Of a stretch of DNA of 64,000 nt, positions 62,810-64,000 are shown one piece after another. This stretch comes from Saprospiraceae bacterium (lineage in GTDB: Bacteria; Bacteroidota; Bacteroidia; Chitinophagales; Saprospiraceae). The notes beneath the pieces were generated by a model. The model was not told the origin of the DNA. It made no database searches and was given only the letters and a program-made list of their open reading frames with translations. The position numbers were made by a program, and so were the translations under genes. Every line of letters starts with the position of its first letter. Within the stretch, counting starts at the first letter, position 1. Location: contig JABARE010000002.1 of NCBI GenBank assembly GCA_019187365.1, positions 146,687 to 210,686 of the forward strand. Direction: 5' to 3'.

Positions 62810-63995
62810 ACGTTGAATTGCTTTCAATTTTAAAGAAGTATCTTTGAACAACTACCGCGGAGCGCTGTCGTGCACTGCTGAAACGGTTTTGAATTGCTTT
62901 CAATTTTAAAGAAGTATCTTTGAACAACTACTCTTGTCAGTGCTGATGTTTTGCATTTTCGGTTTTGAATTGCTTTCAATTTTAAAGAAGTATCTTTGAA
63001 CAACTACTCTTGTCAGTGCTGATGTTTTGCATTTTCGGTTTTGAATTGCTTTCAATTTTAAAGAAGTATCTTTGAACAACTACTAATTTCGCGAAACTGC
63101 TCAACCATTGTGTGTTTTGAATTGCTTTCAATTTTAAAGAAGTATCTTTGAACAACTACCGATGAGTTCCGAATCGAGAACTACAGGGTGTTTTGAATTG
63201 CTTTCAATTTTAAAGAAGTATCTTTGAACAACTACTATCGATTAGGGTTGCCGATAACTCCCCGCGTTTTGAATTGCTTTCAATTTTAAAGAAGTATCTT
63301 TGAACAACTACAGGATAAACTTCGGTATAAGGTACGCGACGGTTTTGAATTGCTTTCAATTTTAAAGAAGTATCTTTGAACAACTACTTGACAGTGCGTC
63401 CGTCTGTATCATAGTTTGTTTTGAATTGCTTTCAATTTTAAAGAAGTATCTTTGAACAACTACATTCGTTCACGAGTTCAACATCAATACTCAGTTTTGA
63501 ATTGCTTTCAATTTTAAAGAAGTATCTTTGAACAACTACCGATGAGTTCCGAATCGAGAACTACAGGGTGTTTTGAATTGCTTTCAATTTTAAAGAAGTA
63601 TCTTTGAACAACTACCATTCACTCCATATTATATACAGCGCAAACGTTTTGAATTGCTTTCAATTTTAAAGAAGTATCTTTGAACAACTACCTTGTTGAT
63701 TTGACGGCGAAGATAACCGAAGTTTTGAATTGCTTTCAATTTTAAAGAAGTATCTTTGAACAACTACAAAACTATGAACGGAGAACGAATGTTGATAGTT
63801 TTGAATTGCTTTCAATTTTAAAGAAGTATCTTTGAACAACTACCCTTTTCGGTGCCGTCGTGCGCGATACTCGGTTTTGAATTGCTTTCAATTTTAAAGA
63901 AGTATCTTTGAACAACTACCCTTTTCGGTGCCGTCGTGCGCGATACTCGGTTTTGAATTGCTTTCAATTTTAAAGAAGTATCTTTGAACAACTAC
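62810..63995 (+). CRISPR. CRISPR array, 16 repeats of 46 bp and 15 spacers of 30 bp, continuing past the window
   Basis: The repeat is GTTTTGAATTGCTTTC at its 5' end and GTATCTTTGAACAACTAC at its 3' end, with a strict 76-bp period from 62810 to 63950. All repeats look identical except the first, whose first three bases are ACG instead of GTT. Length and sequence style match Cas9 type II-C arrays of Bacteroidota. Three spacer pairs are identical (2=3, 5=10, 14=15), leaving 12 unique spacers. Each repeat carries TATCTTTG, a perfect -7 promoter box. No cas gene or tracrRNA anti-repeat was found in the window, so these probably lie beyond the right edge. The degenerate left repeat and short 38-bp gap to the preceding gene suggest this is the old, leader-distal end. 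Confidence 0.97.
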
Positions 63996-64000
63996 CTAAG

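Noticed and set aside
62810..64000. tracrRNA anti-repeat within the window
   Set aside because: No sequence complementary to the repeat beyond isolated promoter-box octamers was seen.

Overview
The window comes from a member of the Bacteroidota. The evidence is a type IX secretion protein (PorQ), type IX C-terminal sorting domains, recurrent TAnnTTTG promoter boxes, and a long II-C-like CRISPR repeat of the kind found in this phylum. A Saprospiria-like relative is a guess from gene content only. Most of the window is chromosomal housekeeping DNA of moderately high GC. Exceptions are an AT-rich stretch (about 57.3-59.05 kb) and, more mildly, the methyltransferase at 36-37 kb.

Layout. 0-12.4 kb: end of an rRNA uracil methyltransferase gene, an OmpA/TPR envelope protein, a TPR protein, a radical SAM/SPASM enzyme, pth, a Cys-rich lipoprotein, a PpiD-type foldase, a YwqK-like lipoprotein, porQ and phoH. 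12.5-19.6 kb: an anaerobic/NO block. It holds a NorB-family protein whose active-site and quinol-site residues fit nitric oxide dismutase (Nod) rather than quinol NO reductase, an Fe-S Rrf2 (NsrR-like) regulator, and a class III ribonucleotide reductase whose glycyl-radical domain is a separate 56-aa polypeptide followed by its activase. 19.7-30 kb: a BaeRF/Balon-like protein, an antiporter, transketolase C-half, a CHRD-repeat protein, uvrA, a purine nucleoside phosphorylase and mqnC. 30.3-35.2 kb: rimP-nusA-X-infB, where X is an unrecognised 121-aa chimera of the IF-2 N-terminus and the NusA C-terminus, apparently born by tandem duplication across the nusA/infB junction. 35.4-50.5 kb: a lipoprotein, a methyltransferase, rsmA, a hydrolase, uvrB, transketolase N-half, an acyltransferase, a TlpA-like protein, a dispersed repeat, an SRPBCC protein, a secreted protein, ftcD and a FucP-type transporter. 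50.5-62.8 kb: a second repeat copy, an outer-membrane barrel, macro-domain and TerB-like proteins, fbaB, a DUF4920 lipoprotein, a secreted MORN-caspase, a T9SS esterase, a CBS site-2 protease, an acyl-CoA dehydrogenase and a serine hydrolase. 62.8 kb to the end: a CRISPR array of at least 16 repeats that runs off the window, with no cas genes visible.

How the genes work together. The nod-rrf2-nrdDG block reads as an anoxic, NO-exposed lifestyle module: NO disposal (possibly with O2 release), an NO-sensing repressor with matching operator-like sites over both promoters, and oxygen-sensitive dNTP synthesis. MqnC points to menaquinone made by the futalosine route. No tRNA, rRNA, insertion sequence or prophage was seen.
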